A stretch of DNA of 64,000 nucleotides. It comes from Bog-532 sp963742875. GTDB lineage: Bacteria > Actinomycetota > Actinomycetes > Streptosporangiales > Streptosporangiaceae. The DNA is taken from positions 682,001 to 746,000 of the forward strand of contig CAVUNO010000026.1 in the NCBI GenBank assembly GCA_963742875.1, read 5' to 3'. Under the pieces are notes generated by a model, which ran no database searches, had not been told where the DNA came from, and saw only the letters and a program-made list of their open reading frames with translations. Shown one piece after another: positions 17,736-24,578 of the stretch (the first letter of the stretch is position 1; every line of letters starts with the position of its first letter). The position numbers and the translations under genes are program-made.

Positions 17736-17883
17736 TCTGCACGCGAGCTACCAGCGGTGAGCCCGGACCTGGCAGCGATTCTGATGAGCAGTTCCCCGAT
17801 AACCATCGTTAGCAGCCGAGAAGTCGTTCCTCTGGCTGTACCTGCCATTCCGGCAGGAGCATTTTCATCATCTCCCGCTGCCT

Positions 17884-17901
17884 TGAAAACGATCGTTTAC
17901 A
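17884..17901. promoter_or_regulatory. Operator copy 1, upstream of the BadI-like gene
   Basis: TGAAAACGATCGTTTACA contains the perfect 12-bp palindrome AAACGATCGTTT. The same CGATCGTTTACA half recurs at 18858-18869 and, with one change, upstream of the TetR gene. It sits between the two divergent crotonase genes. It is probably bound by the nearby TetR regulator (inference). Confidence 0.6.
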
Positions 17902-17967
17902 GGAGTAGTTTCCGTTCCAGTAGCCTCACGGACGAGACGGCCCCGGCCAACGAAGGACGGCATCTCC

Positions 17968-18762
17968 ATGGACCAGCTCACTGACGTGACGTACGAAGTC
18001 GACCACGGCCTCGCCTGGATCACGATCAACCGGCCGGAGCGGTACAACTCCTTCCGCGCCCGCACGGTCGATGAGCTGGTCAGGTGCTTCAAGCGCGCGT
18101 GGAGCAGCGACGAAGTCGGCGTCATCTGCCTGACCGGAACCGGCGAGAAGGCGTTCTGCACCGGCGGCGACCAGAAGCAGCGCATGGAAACCGGCGACTA
18201 CGGGCCGTCGGACAGCGGGCTGTTCGAGCTCGACACGCTGCACCGGGTCATCAGGGACGTGCCGAAGCCGGTCATCGCGGCGGTCAACGGCTTCGCTATC
18301 GGCGGCGGGCACGTGCTGCACGTTCTGTGCGACCTCACGATCGCCGCCGACACCGCCCGGTTCGGCCAGAACGGGCCGCGAGTTGGTTCGTACGACGCCG
18401 GGTTCGGCACCGGTTACCTGGCCCGTGTGGTCGGCGAGAAGCGCGCCCGCGAGATCTGGTTCCTCTGCCGTCAGTACAGCGCCGAGCAAGCCGAGGCGTG
18501 GGGCCTGGTCAACAAGGTCGTTCCCGCCGACCAGCTCAGGGCCGAGGTCCGGTCGTGGGCGGACGAGATCCTCCGCCTCTCCCCCACCGCGCTCAAGGTG
18601 CTGAAGCAGTCGATGAACACCGACACCGAGCACTTCGCGGCGATCGGGCAGATGGCCTTTTCCAGCCTCAAGCTGTTCGAGGACTCCGCCGAGGCCAAGG
18701 AGGGCATCACGGCCTTCAACGAGAAGCGTGCCCCGGACTTCTCCGCCTACCGGGGCAACTGA
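17968..18762 (+). CDS. BadI-like 2-ketocyclohexane-1-carboxyl-CoA hydrolase (crotonase superfamily)
   Basis: 264 residues. Distinctive BadI/MenB features are GEKAFCTGGDQ, IGGGHVLHVLCDLTIAADTA, GPRVGSYDAGFGTGYLARVVG, REIWFLCRQYSAEQAEAWGL and the C-terminal EAKEGITAFNEKRAPDF. BadI opens the ring of 2-ketocyclohexanecarboxyl-CoA to pimelyl-CoA in alicyclic acid or benzoate degradation; MenB runs a related Claisen reaction in the synthetic direction. The ATG at 17968 has AAGGACGG upstream. The gene is divergent from the MenB-like gene and followed by a TetR regulator. All share a repeated operator-like motif, so this looks like a small substrate-induced catabolic island. Exact substrate unproven. 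Confidence 0.75.
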   Translation: MDQLTDVTYEVDHGLAWITINRPERYNSFRARTVDELVRCFKRAWSSDEVGVICLTGTGEKAFCTGGDQKQRMETGDYGPSDSGLFELDTLHRVIRDVPKPVIAAVNGFAIGGGHVLHVLCDLTIAADTARFGQNGPRVGSYDAGFGTGYLARVVGEKRAREIWFLCRQYSAEQAEAWGLVNKVVPADQLRAEVRSWADEILRLSPTALKVLKQSMNTDTEHFAAIGQMAFSSLKLFEDSAEAKEGITAFNEKRAPDFSAYRGN

Positions 18763-18773
18763 CCTTTCATCCG

Positions 18774-18807
18774 AACGCAAAACGGGACTAAACGCAAAAC
18801 GGGACTA
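18774..18807. repeat. Perfect 17-bp tandem repeat (2 copies)
   Basis: AACGCAAAACGGGACTA occurs twice head to tail, starting 12 bases after the BadI-like stop codon. It has no hairpin potential, so it is not a terminator. Possible protein-binding repeat or replication slippage. Confidence 0.85.
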
Positions 18808-18851
18808 TAGGCCGGACCAAAATCGGGGCCGGCCATCCGCCGCCTCTTCTA

Positions 18852-18869
18852 CCGAATCGATCGTTTACA
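18852..18869. promoter_or_regulatory. Operator copy 2, upstream of the TetR gene
   Basis: CCGAATCGATCGTTTACA shares CGATCGTTTACA with the copy at 17890-17901. It lies about 90 bases before the TetR start codon. Confidence 0.5.
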
Positions 18870-18919
18870 CCAGGCGATCGCCGGATGATGCCAGACGGAC
18901 AACAGACATAGCATTACGG

Positions 18920-18952
18920 GGATAACGACCGTTTACAAGCGGACGCTATGAT
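18920..18952 (+). promoter_or_regulatory. Operator copy 3 and -10 element of the TetR gene (possible leaderless transcript)
   Basis: GGATAACGACCGTTTACA (18920-18937) is the third copy of the motif. Ten bases later comes TATGAT (18947-18952), a good -10 hexamer. Transcription from it would start at about 18959, which is exactly the GTG start codon, so the mRNA would be leaderless. The operator would cover the -35/-10 spacer, which fits autorepression (inference). Confidence 0.5.
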
Positions 18953-18958
18953 CGTCTG

Positions 18959-19516
18959 GTGGACCGGGAACGAAGGATCTTGGACACGGCCGCGGCCGCC
19001 TTCTACGAGCAGGGCTTTCACGGTGTCGGCGTCGACGAGCTTGGAAAACGGGCCGGGCTGAGCGGGCCGACGCTGTACCGCTACTTCTCCAGCAAGGACG
19101 AGATCCTCGCCGCGCTCTTCAACGAGGCGATGGACGAGCTCGTCAGCGTGACCGCGATGGTCTACGAAGACCCGCTGGCGGATCTGAGCCGGCTGATCCG
19201 GCATCACGTCGGCTATGCGGTGAGCCAGCGCCAGCTGGTCAACGTGTACCAGCGCGAGGACCGGTCACTGACCGGGGCGTGGAAGCGCCACTTCAGCCGC
19301 CGGCGCAACCAGTACGTGGCCCGGTGGGAGGCGGTCATCGCCCGGTGCGTGCCCGGGGCCGCTGCCCCGGAGGTCGCCGCGGTGACCCAGTCCATCCTGG
19401 GCCTCATCTTCTCGATCGCGTACTGGCCGCCGCAGAGCGCCGAACTGCCCGGCCTGGCCGACCTCGTCGTCGGGTTCGCCATCCGGGGCCTCTCCGTACT
19501 CCGGTCAGACCATTGA
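18959..19516 (+). CDS. TetR-family transcriptional regulator
   Basis: 185 residues. The helix-turn-helix spans about 5-48 (ILDTAAAAFYEQGFHGVGVD, then AGLSGPTLYRYFSSKDEIL), which is textbook TetR. The rest is an all-helical ligand-binding domain with two hydrophobic helices near the C-terminus. The GTG start at 18959 has no ribosome site but coincides with the predicted transcript start. Three copies of an AACGAYCGTTTACA-type motif lie before this gene and between the crotonase genes, so it probably represses both itself and the crotonases and responds to an acyl-CoA or ring acid (inference). Confidence 0.88.
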   Translation: MDRERRILDTAAAAFYEQGFHGVGVDELGKRAGLSGPTLYRYFSSKDEILAALFNEAMDELVSVTAMVYEDPLADLSRLIRHHVGYAVSQRQLVNVYQREDRSLTGAWKRHFSRRRNQYVARWEAVIARCVPGAAAPEVAAVTQSILGLIFSIAYWPPQSAELPGLADLVVGFAIRGLSVLRSDH

Positions 19517-19662
19517 AAATTTCGGTCCGATCATTTTCGGTCATCGCCGACGTCTTCGGCCTGCCGGAGGCCTTCGAGCGCAACGTGGACTTCGGCTGAC
19601 CGTGTTTGCCGGCCCTCGGTGTGGACAGTTGGCAGGCGACACAATCAGGAAGGACAAGCGTT

Positions 19663-19836
19663 ATGGCTACTGAGGACAGGGCGGCGCACAAGGCCACGGA
19701 GGTCAAGGGCGACGTCAAGGAGAACCTGGGCAAGGTCACCGGCGACCGGGAGATGGAAGCCGAGGGCAAGGGCGATCAGGCCAAGGGAAACCTCAAGCAG
19801 GCCGGGGACAAGGTCAAGGACGCCTTCAAGAAGTAA
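19663..19836 (+). CDS. CsbD-family stress protein
   Basis: 57 residues, extremely charged (Lys/Glu/Asp/Gly), with the CsbD pattern ATEVKGDVKENLGKVTGDRE followed by EGKGDQAKGNLKQAGDKVKDAFKK. CsbD proteins are small, largely disordered, general-stress-induced proteins of unknown activity. The ATG at 19663 is preceded by AGGAAGGA. It is monocistronic and followed by a strong intrinsic terminator. Confidence 0.93.
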   Translation: MATEDRAAHKATEVKGDVKENLGKVTGDREMEAEGKGDQAKGNLKQAGDKVKDAFKK

Positions 19837-19846
19837 CAGGCGGGCA

Positions 19847-19885
19847 GGCCGCGGGGGCTGCTGTGCTGCCTCCGCGGCCGCTTTT
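19847..19885 (+). terminator. Intrinsic terminator after csbD
   Basis: A 12-bp stem (19847-19858 pairing with 19868-19879, one G-U) with a nine-base loop, followed by GCTTTT. It starts ten bases after the CsbD stop codon. It is the clearest Rho-independent terminator in the window. Confidence 0.8.
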
Positions 19886-20136
19886 CCGCCTGGCACGGCC
19901 CGGCCTGAAAAGACACCGAACCGGCCGTGGGCTTCGCGGGCTTCGCGCAGCGTACTCCCTCCGGGCCAGGGCGTCGCGCAGCCCGTTCTCGACCTTCGTG
20001 ACGGCACGCTGTACGGCCTCCGCCGCGGACGGCCTGCGCTCCCGCCGTCGACGTCGGCCGCTACCGCTGCGGCGTCAGCATGTGACCCACGACATCAGAA
20101 TCGCGCGCCCTGGCCGTTGTGGGGTAATCCTGGGGC

Positions 20137-21609
20137 ATGAACGCACGTGATCTGCTCGATGCACTGCTGGATCCCGGGACGTTCCGCTCGTGGGATACCG
20201 GTCCGGCCGACGTGCGGCCGGGACCGGCCTACGCCGCCGACCTGGCCGCAGCGCGCAAGAAGACCGGGCTGGACGAGTCGGTGATCACCGGGACGGGCCT
20301 GATCGGCGGGCGCCGCGTGGCGGTGGCGGCGTCCGAGTTCGCCTTCCTGGGCGGATCGATCGGCGTCGTCGCCGGGGAGCTCCTGGCGCGGGCCGTCGAG
20401 CGCGCGACCGCCGAGCGTCTGCCGATGATCTCCCTGCCCGCCTCGGGTGGCACCCGCATGCAGGAGGGCACCGTCGCCTTCGTGCAGATGGTGAAGATCA
20501 CGGCGGCGGTCACCGCGCACAAGGCCGCCCACCTCCCTTACGTCGCCTATCTGCGGAATCCCACCACGGGCGGGGTGTTCGCCTCCTGGGCCTCTCTGGG
20601 GCATCTGACGATCGCCGAGCCCGGGGCCCTGATCGGCTTCCTCGGGCCGCGCGTCTATCAGGCGCTGAACGGCGCCCCGTTCCCGGAAGGCGTGCAGACC
20701 GCCGAGAATCTGCACGCCCACGGGCTGGTCGATGCCGTCGTCCCGCCGGGCGAGCTCGCCGCGTTCCTGCACCGAGTGCTCACCGCACTTACCCCCGCGC
20801 CGCGCCAGACCCCCGCGCCGCGCCAGGCCCCCGCGCTACCGGAGTCCGCCGACATGGCCGGCGGACCGGCGTGGGCATCGGTCCTGCGCACCCGCGAGGC
20901 TGGCCGGCCGGGGGCCGCCGACCTGATCCGCGCGGCCGCCACCGATACGGTGCCGCTGCAAACGGGGCCGCTGGCGCAGGACGGGCTCATTCTCGCCCTG
21001 GCGCGGATCGGCGGTTACCCGTCCGTGGTCATCGGCCAGCGGCACGGACTGGCGCTCGGTCCCGCCGGGCTGCGCCTGGCCAGACGCGGTATCCGGCTGG
21101 CGGCCGAACTGCGGCTGCCGCTGATCACCGTGATCGACACGCCGGGCGCTGAGCTGTCTCCCGCTGCGGAGCAAGGCGGTCTGGCCCCCGAAATCGCCTT
21201 CTGCCTGGCCGACCTCGTCACGCACCGGGGTCCCACCATCTCGCTGCTGCTCGGGCAGGGAAGCGGCGGCGCGGCCCTGGCCCTCCTGCCCGCCGACCGC
21301 ACCCTCGCCGCCCAGCACGCCTGGCTCGCCCCGCTGGCCCCGGAAGGGGCCAGCGCCATCGTCTACCGCGACAGCAGCCACGCCGCGGAACTCGCCGCCC
21401 AGCAGGGCATCCGCTCCACGGACCTTGCCGCCCTCGGCATCGTAGACCGTGTGATCCCTGAGGCGCCCGGCGGCGACCTCGGGCAGGCGCTGCGCAGGGA
21501 CCTTGGTGACGCGCTGCGTCAGGAACTGGCGGGCGTGACGGCGCAGGACGAGGAAGCGCGGCTGGCCGCGCGCGCCCGCCGCTTCCGGCACCTCGGCGTA
21601 CCTCCGTAG
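20137..21609 (+). CDS. Acetyl-/acyl-CoA carboxylase carboxyltransferase, fused beta-alpha (AccD-AccA type)
   Basis: 490 residues with two crotonase-fold carboxyltransferase halves. The N-terminal half has ASEFAFLGGSIGVVAGE, SLPASGGTRMQEG and NPTTGGVFASWA. The C-terminal half has LPLITVIDTPGAELSPAAEQGG and LLGQGSGGAALAL. It transfers carboxyl from carboxybiotin to acyl-CoA to give malonyl-CoA or a homologue. It lacks the zinc finger of E. coli AccD, as do most actinobacterial fused forms. A Pro/Ala/Arg linker with an 18-base duplication (PAPRQTPAPRQAPA, about residues 224-237) joins the halves. No biotin carboxylase gene is adjacent, so its partner must be elsewhere. Confidence 0.87.
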   Translation: MNARDLLDALLDPGTFRSWDTGPADVRPGPAYAADLAAARKKTGLDESVITGTGLIGGRRVAVAASEFAFLGGSIGVVAGELLARAVERATAERLPMISLPASGGTRMQEGTVAFVQMVKITAAVTAHKAAHLPYVAYLRNPTTGGVFASWASLGHLTIAEPGALIGFLGPRVYQALNGAPFPEGVQTAENLHAHGLVDAVVPPGELAAFLHRVLTALTPAPRQTPAPRQAPALPESADMAGGPAWASVLRTREAGRPGAADLIRAAATDTVPLQTGPLAQDGLILALARIGGYPSVVIGQRHGLALGPAGLRLARRGIRLAAELRLPLITVIDTPGAELSPAAEQGGLAPEIAFCLADLVTHRGPTISLLLGQGSGGAALALLPADRTLAAQHAWLAPLAPEGASAIVYRDSSHAAELAAQQGIRSTDLAALGIVDRVIPEAPGGDLGQALRRDLGDALRQELAGVTAQDEEARLAARARRFRHLGVPP

Positions 21610-21720
21610 GCCGGCCCGTGCAGGCCGGCGCGGTCCCACCCGATCAGGCCCCGGGGCGAGCCGGCCTGGCGAGTTGACGCCGCACCCCATGATTAGTGCC
21701 CGGCCGGCGAGGATGGAGCG

Positions 21721-23010
21721 ATGAGCAGCACCCGGGAAATCGCCCTCGACCTCATCCAGTTCATCGACGCCTCGCCGTCGCCGTATCACGCCGCCGCCGA
21801 GGCCCTGCGCCGGCTGACCGGGGCCGGGTTCACCGAAGTGGCCCAGGCGGGGGCGTGGCCGTCCGGTCCCGGCCGTTACGTTGTGGCCGAGGGCGGGTCG
21901 CTGTTCGCCTGGATCGTCCCGGCGGGCGCGGCCCCCCGCACCGGGTTCCGGCTGCTCGGCGCGCATACTGACAGCCCGGCGCTCCGGGTCAAGCCCCGGC
22001 CGGATACCGGCCGCGCCGGCGTCCGGCAGCTCGGCGTCGAGGTCTACGGCGGCCCGCTGCTCAATTCGTGGCTCGATCGCGATCTGGGGCTGGCCGGCCG
22101 GGTGGTGGTGCGCGCGCCCGAAGGTCCCCAGGTGCGGCTGGTGCGGGTTCACCGGCCCCTGCTGCGGGTCCCGCAGCTCGCGATTCACCTGGACCCCGGC
22201 GTACGGGACGGCCTGAAGCTCGATGCCCAGCAGCACGTCGTGCCGATCTGGGCGCTCGGCGACCCGGACCCGGGCGGGTTCGCGCGCTTCCTCGCGAAGG
22301 AGCTGGCGGTATCGCCGGAGGACGTGATGAGCCACGACGTGGTGACCTACGACCTGACCGGCGGCACCCTAGCCGGAGCCGATGAGGAGCTCGTGAGCTC
22401 GGGCCGCCAGGATGACCTGGCCTGCTCGCACGCGAGCGTGACCGCGCTGTGCGACGTGGCCGAAGAGCCCGCGGCGCGGCACGTCAGCGCGATCGTGCTG
22501 TTCGACAACGAGGAGATCGGCAGCCAGTCGGCCACCGGCGCACGCGGGGCCTGGCTGGGCCGGCAGATGGAGCGCAGTGTGCTCGCCCGCGGTGGCGGCC
22601 GCGATGACTTCCTGCGGGCCGTGGCGGAATCGCTGCACGTCTCCGCCGACATGACCCACGCCACGCACCCCAACTACACCGACCGGCACGAGCCCGGGCA
22701 CTGGGTCGCGCTCGGCGGCGGGCCGGTGGTGAAAGTGAGCGCCAACGTCTTCTACAGCACGACGGCCCCGACGCACGCGGCTTTCCTGCTCGCGGCGGAG
22801 CAGGCCGGGGTGCCCATCCAGTACTTCGTCAACCGCAGCGGCGTGCGCAGCGGTTCGACGATCGGCCCCATCGTGGCCGCGGGCCTGGCGATGCCGACCG
22901 TCGATATCGGCAACCCCACGCTGGCCATGCATTCGGCGCGGGAGCTGACCGGGACGGCGGACGGCGCGATGATGGTGGCGGCGATGAAGGCCTTCCTGAC
23001 CCCGGCCTAG
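21721..23010 (+). CDS. M18-family aminopeptidase
   Basis: 429 residues, normal family length. Metal ligands and catalytic motifs are visible: GAHTDSPALRVKP, LFDNEEIGSQSATGA (catalytic and metal-binding Glu), MTHATHPNYTDRHEPGH and the C-terminal STIGPIVAAGLAMPTVDIGNP with MHSARELTG (last metal-binding His). M18 enzymes are cytosolic dodecameric zinc or cobalt aminopeptidases that favour acidic or neutral N-terminal residues and recycle peptides. ATG start at 21721 after GGAG. Alone on its transcript. Confidence 0.93.
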   Translation: MSSTREIALDLIQFIDASPSPYHAAAEALRRLTGAGFTEVAQAGAWPSGPGRYVVAEGGSLFAWIVPAGAAPRTGFRLLGAHTDSPALRVKPRPDTGRAGVRQLGVEVYGGPLLNSWLDRDLGLAGRVVVRAPEGPQVRLVRVHRPLLRVPQLAIHLDPGVRDGLKLDAQQHVVPIWALGDPDPGGFARFLAKELAVSPEDVMSHDVVTYDLTGGTLAGADEELVSSGRQDDLACSHASVTALCDVAEEPAARHVSAIVLFDNEEIGSQSATGARGAWLGRQMERSVLARGGGRDDFLRAVAESLHVSADMTHATHPNYTDRHEPGHWVALGGGPVVKVSANVFYSTTAPTHAAFLLAAEQAGVPIQYFVNRSGVRSGSTIGPIVAAGLAMPTVDIGNPTLAMHSARELTGTADGAMMVAAMKAFLTPA

Positions 23011-23061
23011 CCCGCCGGCCGGGGCGACGCGGCGCTTGGCGCAGAAAGACCGAGGGCGGAA

Positions 23062-23310
23062 ATGGTCCGGTACTCCGAGGATCCAGCCGTTCAGGTCGAG
23101 ACGCACGTTTCCGCTCCGCCCGCCGTGGTGTGGCCGCTGGTCAGTGACATAACGCTGCCGGCCCGACGCTGCCGGCCCGCTTTTCCACCGAGCTGGTCGC
23201 CGCGGAATGGATCGACAGGGGAGGAGGACCCCGCACCGGTGCTCGTTTCACCGGCCGTAACCACCATGACGCGATCCGTCCGGGCAGCCGAACAGCTCGG
23301 AGGTCTTTGA
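23062..23310 (+). pseudogene. Frameshifted and truncated SRPBCC-family gene
   Basis: The first 34 residues (QVETHVSAPPAVVWPLVSDI...) are a typical START/SRPBCC N-terminus. Frame is then lost at a 14-bp tandem duplication of ACGCTGCCGGCCCG (23152-23165 and 23166-23179). Removing one copy restores PARFSTELVAAEWIDRGG followed by ARFTGRNHHDAI, the expected continuation of a polyketide-cyclase-like SRPBCC protein. Even then the gene ends about 60 residues early, just before the next gene. So there are two lesions: slippage duplication and C-terminal loss. Confidence 0.8.
23152..23179. repeat. 14-bp tandem duplication breaking the SRPBCC gene
   Basis: Two exact adjacent copies of ACGCTGCCGGCCCG. 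Fourteen is not a multiple of three, so it shifts the frame. Confidence 0.9.
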
Positions 23311-24578
23311 TGACCTCGCGGCCGGTGGCCCGGCGGCGGTGGCCGCTGGCCGCCACGGCGGGTCTCATCGTGGCCGGGCTGGTGACCTCGACCTGGGGCG
23401 TCGGGTTGTTCGGGAGAGCGGACTGGGCCCTTCCTGATGACCTGTGGCGGACCCTGGTCGCCGCCCAGCGGCTGTTGCACGGGAACCTGACTGGCTTGTA
23501 CACGGCGCCGACCGAGCTGGTCAGCTTCCCCGGCGCGGCCGTCATCCTCGTCCCGCTCGTGGCCGTCACCGACGCGGCGGGCCTTTCCCTGCAGCTGCCG
23601 GGCCCGCAGAACGGCCATCCCGGCGAGTGGCTGCTGGCCGGGCCGTACGAGATCGCGATTGCGGCTCTGGCCCTGTTCGCCGCGGACGCGATCGCTGAGC
23701 ACCTGGACGCGTCCTGGCCGAAGCGGGCGTTGCTCGCGGCCGCGGGCGCCGTCGCCCTGTGGGGCGTCACCTTGCGGTTCGGTCATCCCGAGGACGCGGT
23801 GGCGGTCGGGTTGCTCCTGTACGGCCTCCTCGCGCTGGCCCGGTCCCGGGCAAGAACGCGGACCCGAACGGGGGCACGAACCGGGGCCCTGCGGGCCGCC
23901 TGGCTCATCGGGGCGGCGGTGGCGGTACAGCCCCTTGTCCTGCTCGCGCTGCCCCTGGTGCTGGTGGTCATCGAACGGCGGCAGTGGGCCGGCTTCCTGG
24001 CCCGGGCGGCTGCTCCCGGCGCCCTGGTGCTGGGTATCGCGGCCGCGGCGAACTGGCGCGCCACCGTCCGCGCGGTCACCAGTCAGCCCAATTCACCGAC
24101 GGTGAACCATCCCACGCCGTGGACCGCGCTGTCCGCGCACGTGGGCGGCGGAATGGTGGCGGCCGGCCCGGCGCGGGCCCTCGCCGTCCTGGCGGCGTGC
24201 GGGTGCGCGGTCGCCGCCGGGCGCCGCTGGGGGACGGCGGTGCAGGGGGGCGAGTGGAGCCCGGAAACACTCGCCCGGCTGCTGTGGTGGGTCGCCGTGG
24301 CGCTTGCGCTCCGCTCGGTGTTCGAGCCCGTGATGGTGGCCTACTACGTGTGGCCCGCGCTCGCGATGGCTCTGATGCCGGCCTCGCGGAGCTGGCCGCG
24401 CCTGGTCGCGGCCGCCGGCGCGGCGGCGGCGCTGACGTTCGCCGCTCAGCTTCCGTGGCGGGATCCGTGGAGCTGGTGGCTCCTGATGATCGCCGGGCTC
24501 ACCCTCGTCCTGTGGCTCGCCCGCGTCCCGCAGGCCCAGGCCCGCGTTCTGCAACAGCCGGTCAGGGCAGGCTGGTGA
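23307..24578 (+). CDS. Multi-pass integral membrane protein of unknown function
   Basis: 423 residues with roughly nine or ten hydrophobic segments and an Arg-rich loop (ARSRARTRTRTGARTGA, about 175-192). The overall pattern (short N-terminal tail, luminal loop with a conserved-looking DW/DD near residue 45, many helices) recalls GT-C or DUF2029-like membrane glycosyltransferases, but no diagnostic motif is certain. The ATG at 23307 is preceded by GGAGG. The 3' end overlaps the convergent kinase gene by 17 bases. Function not assigned. Confidence 0.7.
   Translation: MMTSRPVARRRWPLAATAGLIVAGLVTSTWGVGLFGRADWALPDDLWRTLVAAQRLLHGNLTGLYTAPTELVSFPGAAVILVPLVAVTDAAGLSLQLPGPQNGHPGEWLLAGPYEIAIAALALFAADAIAEHLDASWPKRALLAAAGAVALWGVTLRFGHPEDAVAVGLLLYGLLALARSRARTRTRTGARTGALRAAWLIGAAVAVQPLVLLALPLVLVVIERRQWAGFLARAAAPGALVLGIAAAANWRATVRAVTSQPNSPTVNHPTPWTALSAHVGGGMVAAGPARALAVLAACGCAVAAGRRWGTAVQGGEWSPETLARLLWWVAVALALRSVFEPVMVAYYVWPALAMALMPASRSWPRLVAAAGAAAALTFAAQLPWRDPWSWWLLMIAGLTLVLWLARVPQAQARVLQQPVRAGW

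Noticed and set aside
17886..18937. Transposon terminal repeats
   Set aside because: The repeated CGATCGTTTACA motifs are in the same orientation and at promoters, with no transposase between them, so operator sites are a simpler reading.
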